This document shows positions 63,917-64,000 of a stretch of DNA of 64,000 bases, piece after piece. Position 1 is the stretch's first letter. The number at the start of each line of letters is the position of its first letter. Below the pieces are notes generated by a model. The model searched no databases. It saw only the letters and a list, made by a program, of their open reading frames with translations, and had not been told where the DNA came from. Location of the stretch: contig NZ_JAHGVE010000006.1 in NCBI RefSeq assembly GCF_018835585.1, forward strand, positions 103,825 through 167,824, in the 5' to 3' direction. The stretch comes from Pelorhabdus rhamnosifermentans (GTDB lineage Bacteria > Bacillota > Negativicutes > UMGS1260). A program made the position numbers and the translations under genes.

Positions 63917-64000
63917 ATGAAAGATTCAATAAAAACTGAAGCAGAAAAAGCAAATGCTAAGGTTGGATACAATCCAAACAATCACGAAAAAGCACAATTG
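63917..64000 (+). CDS. Start of a gene cut by the right edge
   Basis: GAGGTGATG lies about 10 bases before ATG at 63917. The reading MKDSIKTEAEKANAKVGYNP stays open for all 28 codons to the edge. It could be a small Asn/Lys-rich protein; nothing further can be said. Confidence 0.5.
   Translation, partial: MKDSIKTEAEKANAKVGYNPNNHEKAQL

Overview
The window looks like chromosome of a spore-forming, diderm Firmicute of the class Negativicutes, probably a Sporomusaceae relative (Pelosinus/Sporomusa-like). The main evidence is a signal-peptide + SLH + beta-barrel porin ending in Phe (55897..57219), which is typical of Firmicutes with an outer membrane, together with a decayed spore-coat gene of the CotJC type (60259..60795). 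Moderate G+C, AGGAGG-type ribosome sites, frequent TTG/GTG starts and heavy use of sigma-54 fit the same group. I see no rRNA, tRNA, CRISPR array or intact insertion sequence.

Layout. 0-6.5 kb: an altronate/tagaturonate operon (zinc dehydrogenase, uxaB, uxaA) behind a sigma-54 promoter, with a PrpR-type sigma-54 activator next to it. 6.7-9.7 kb: a CAT-like acetyltransferase, an unlisted 46-residue gene with its own promoter and terminator, and a DUF6323/DUF6179 pair. 10-23 kb: amino-acid metabolism. This comprises two APC permeases, an AraC regulator, a five-gene operon for a multi-subunit flavin/iron-sulfur oxidase with an ornithine-cyclodeaminase-like protein, tyrosine phenol-lyase behind a sigma-54 promoter, and a TyrR-like activator that keeps the sigma-54 contact motif. 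Upstream of that regulator is a roughly 330-nt structured RNA that I cannot assign to a known class. 23.5-29.2 kb: an MNT/HEPN toxin-antitoxin pair, YjbQ, a cluster of gene fragments, a lone E2-type acyltransferase, DUF1992 and a TetR/hydrolase pair. 29.3-36.7 kb: a tightly coupled contractile-injection spike module (two VgrG-like proteins, a PAAR-like cap, a DcrB-like protein, two unknowns) with two membrane proteins and a vgrG scrap downstream. 36.9-49.7 kb: a GntP-type permease and a peptide-use regulon (dppABCDF-like transporter, sigma-54 activator, M29 aminopeptidase, isoaspartyl dipeptidase, C26 glutamine hydrolase). 50-60 kb: a glucuronate/glucuronide operon (uxaC, porin, uxuA, SDR, GH31, MFS transporter) under a LacI repressor with two perfect operators. 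60-64 kb: small proteins, a short diguanylate cyclase and hypothetical genes.

How it works together. Two hexuronate branches converge on 2-keto-3-deoxygluconate. The LacI-controlled operon imports hexuronate across both membranes and runs glucuronate -> fructuronate -> mannonate -> KDG. The sigma-54 operon runs tagaturonate -> altronate -> KDG, possibly also fed from L-galactonate. No KDG kinase or aldolase is in the window. Four sigma-54 promoters (4414, 21224, 47358, 48783), all beginning TGGCAT, and three sigma-54 activators make this a nitrogen/carbon scavenging region. All functional names come from reading the sequence and remembered family features; no database search was run.
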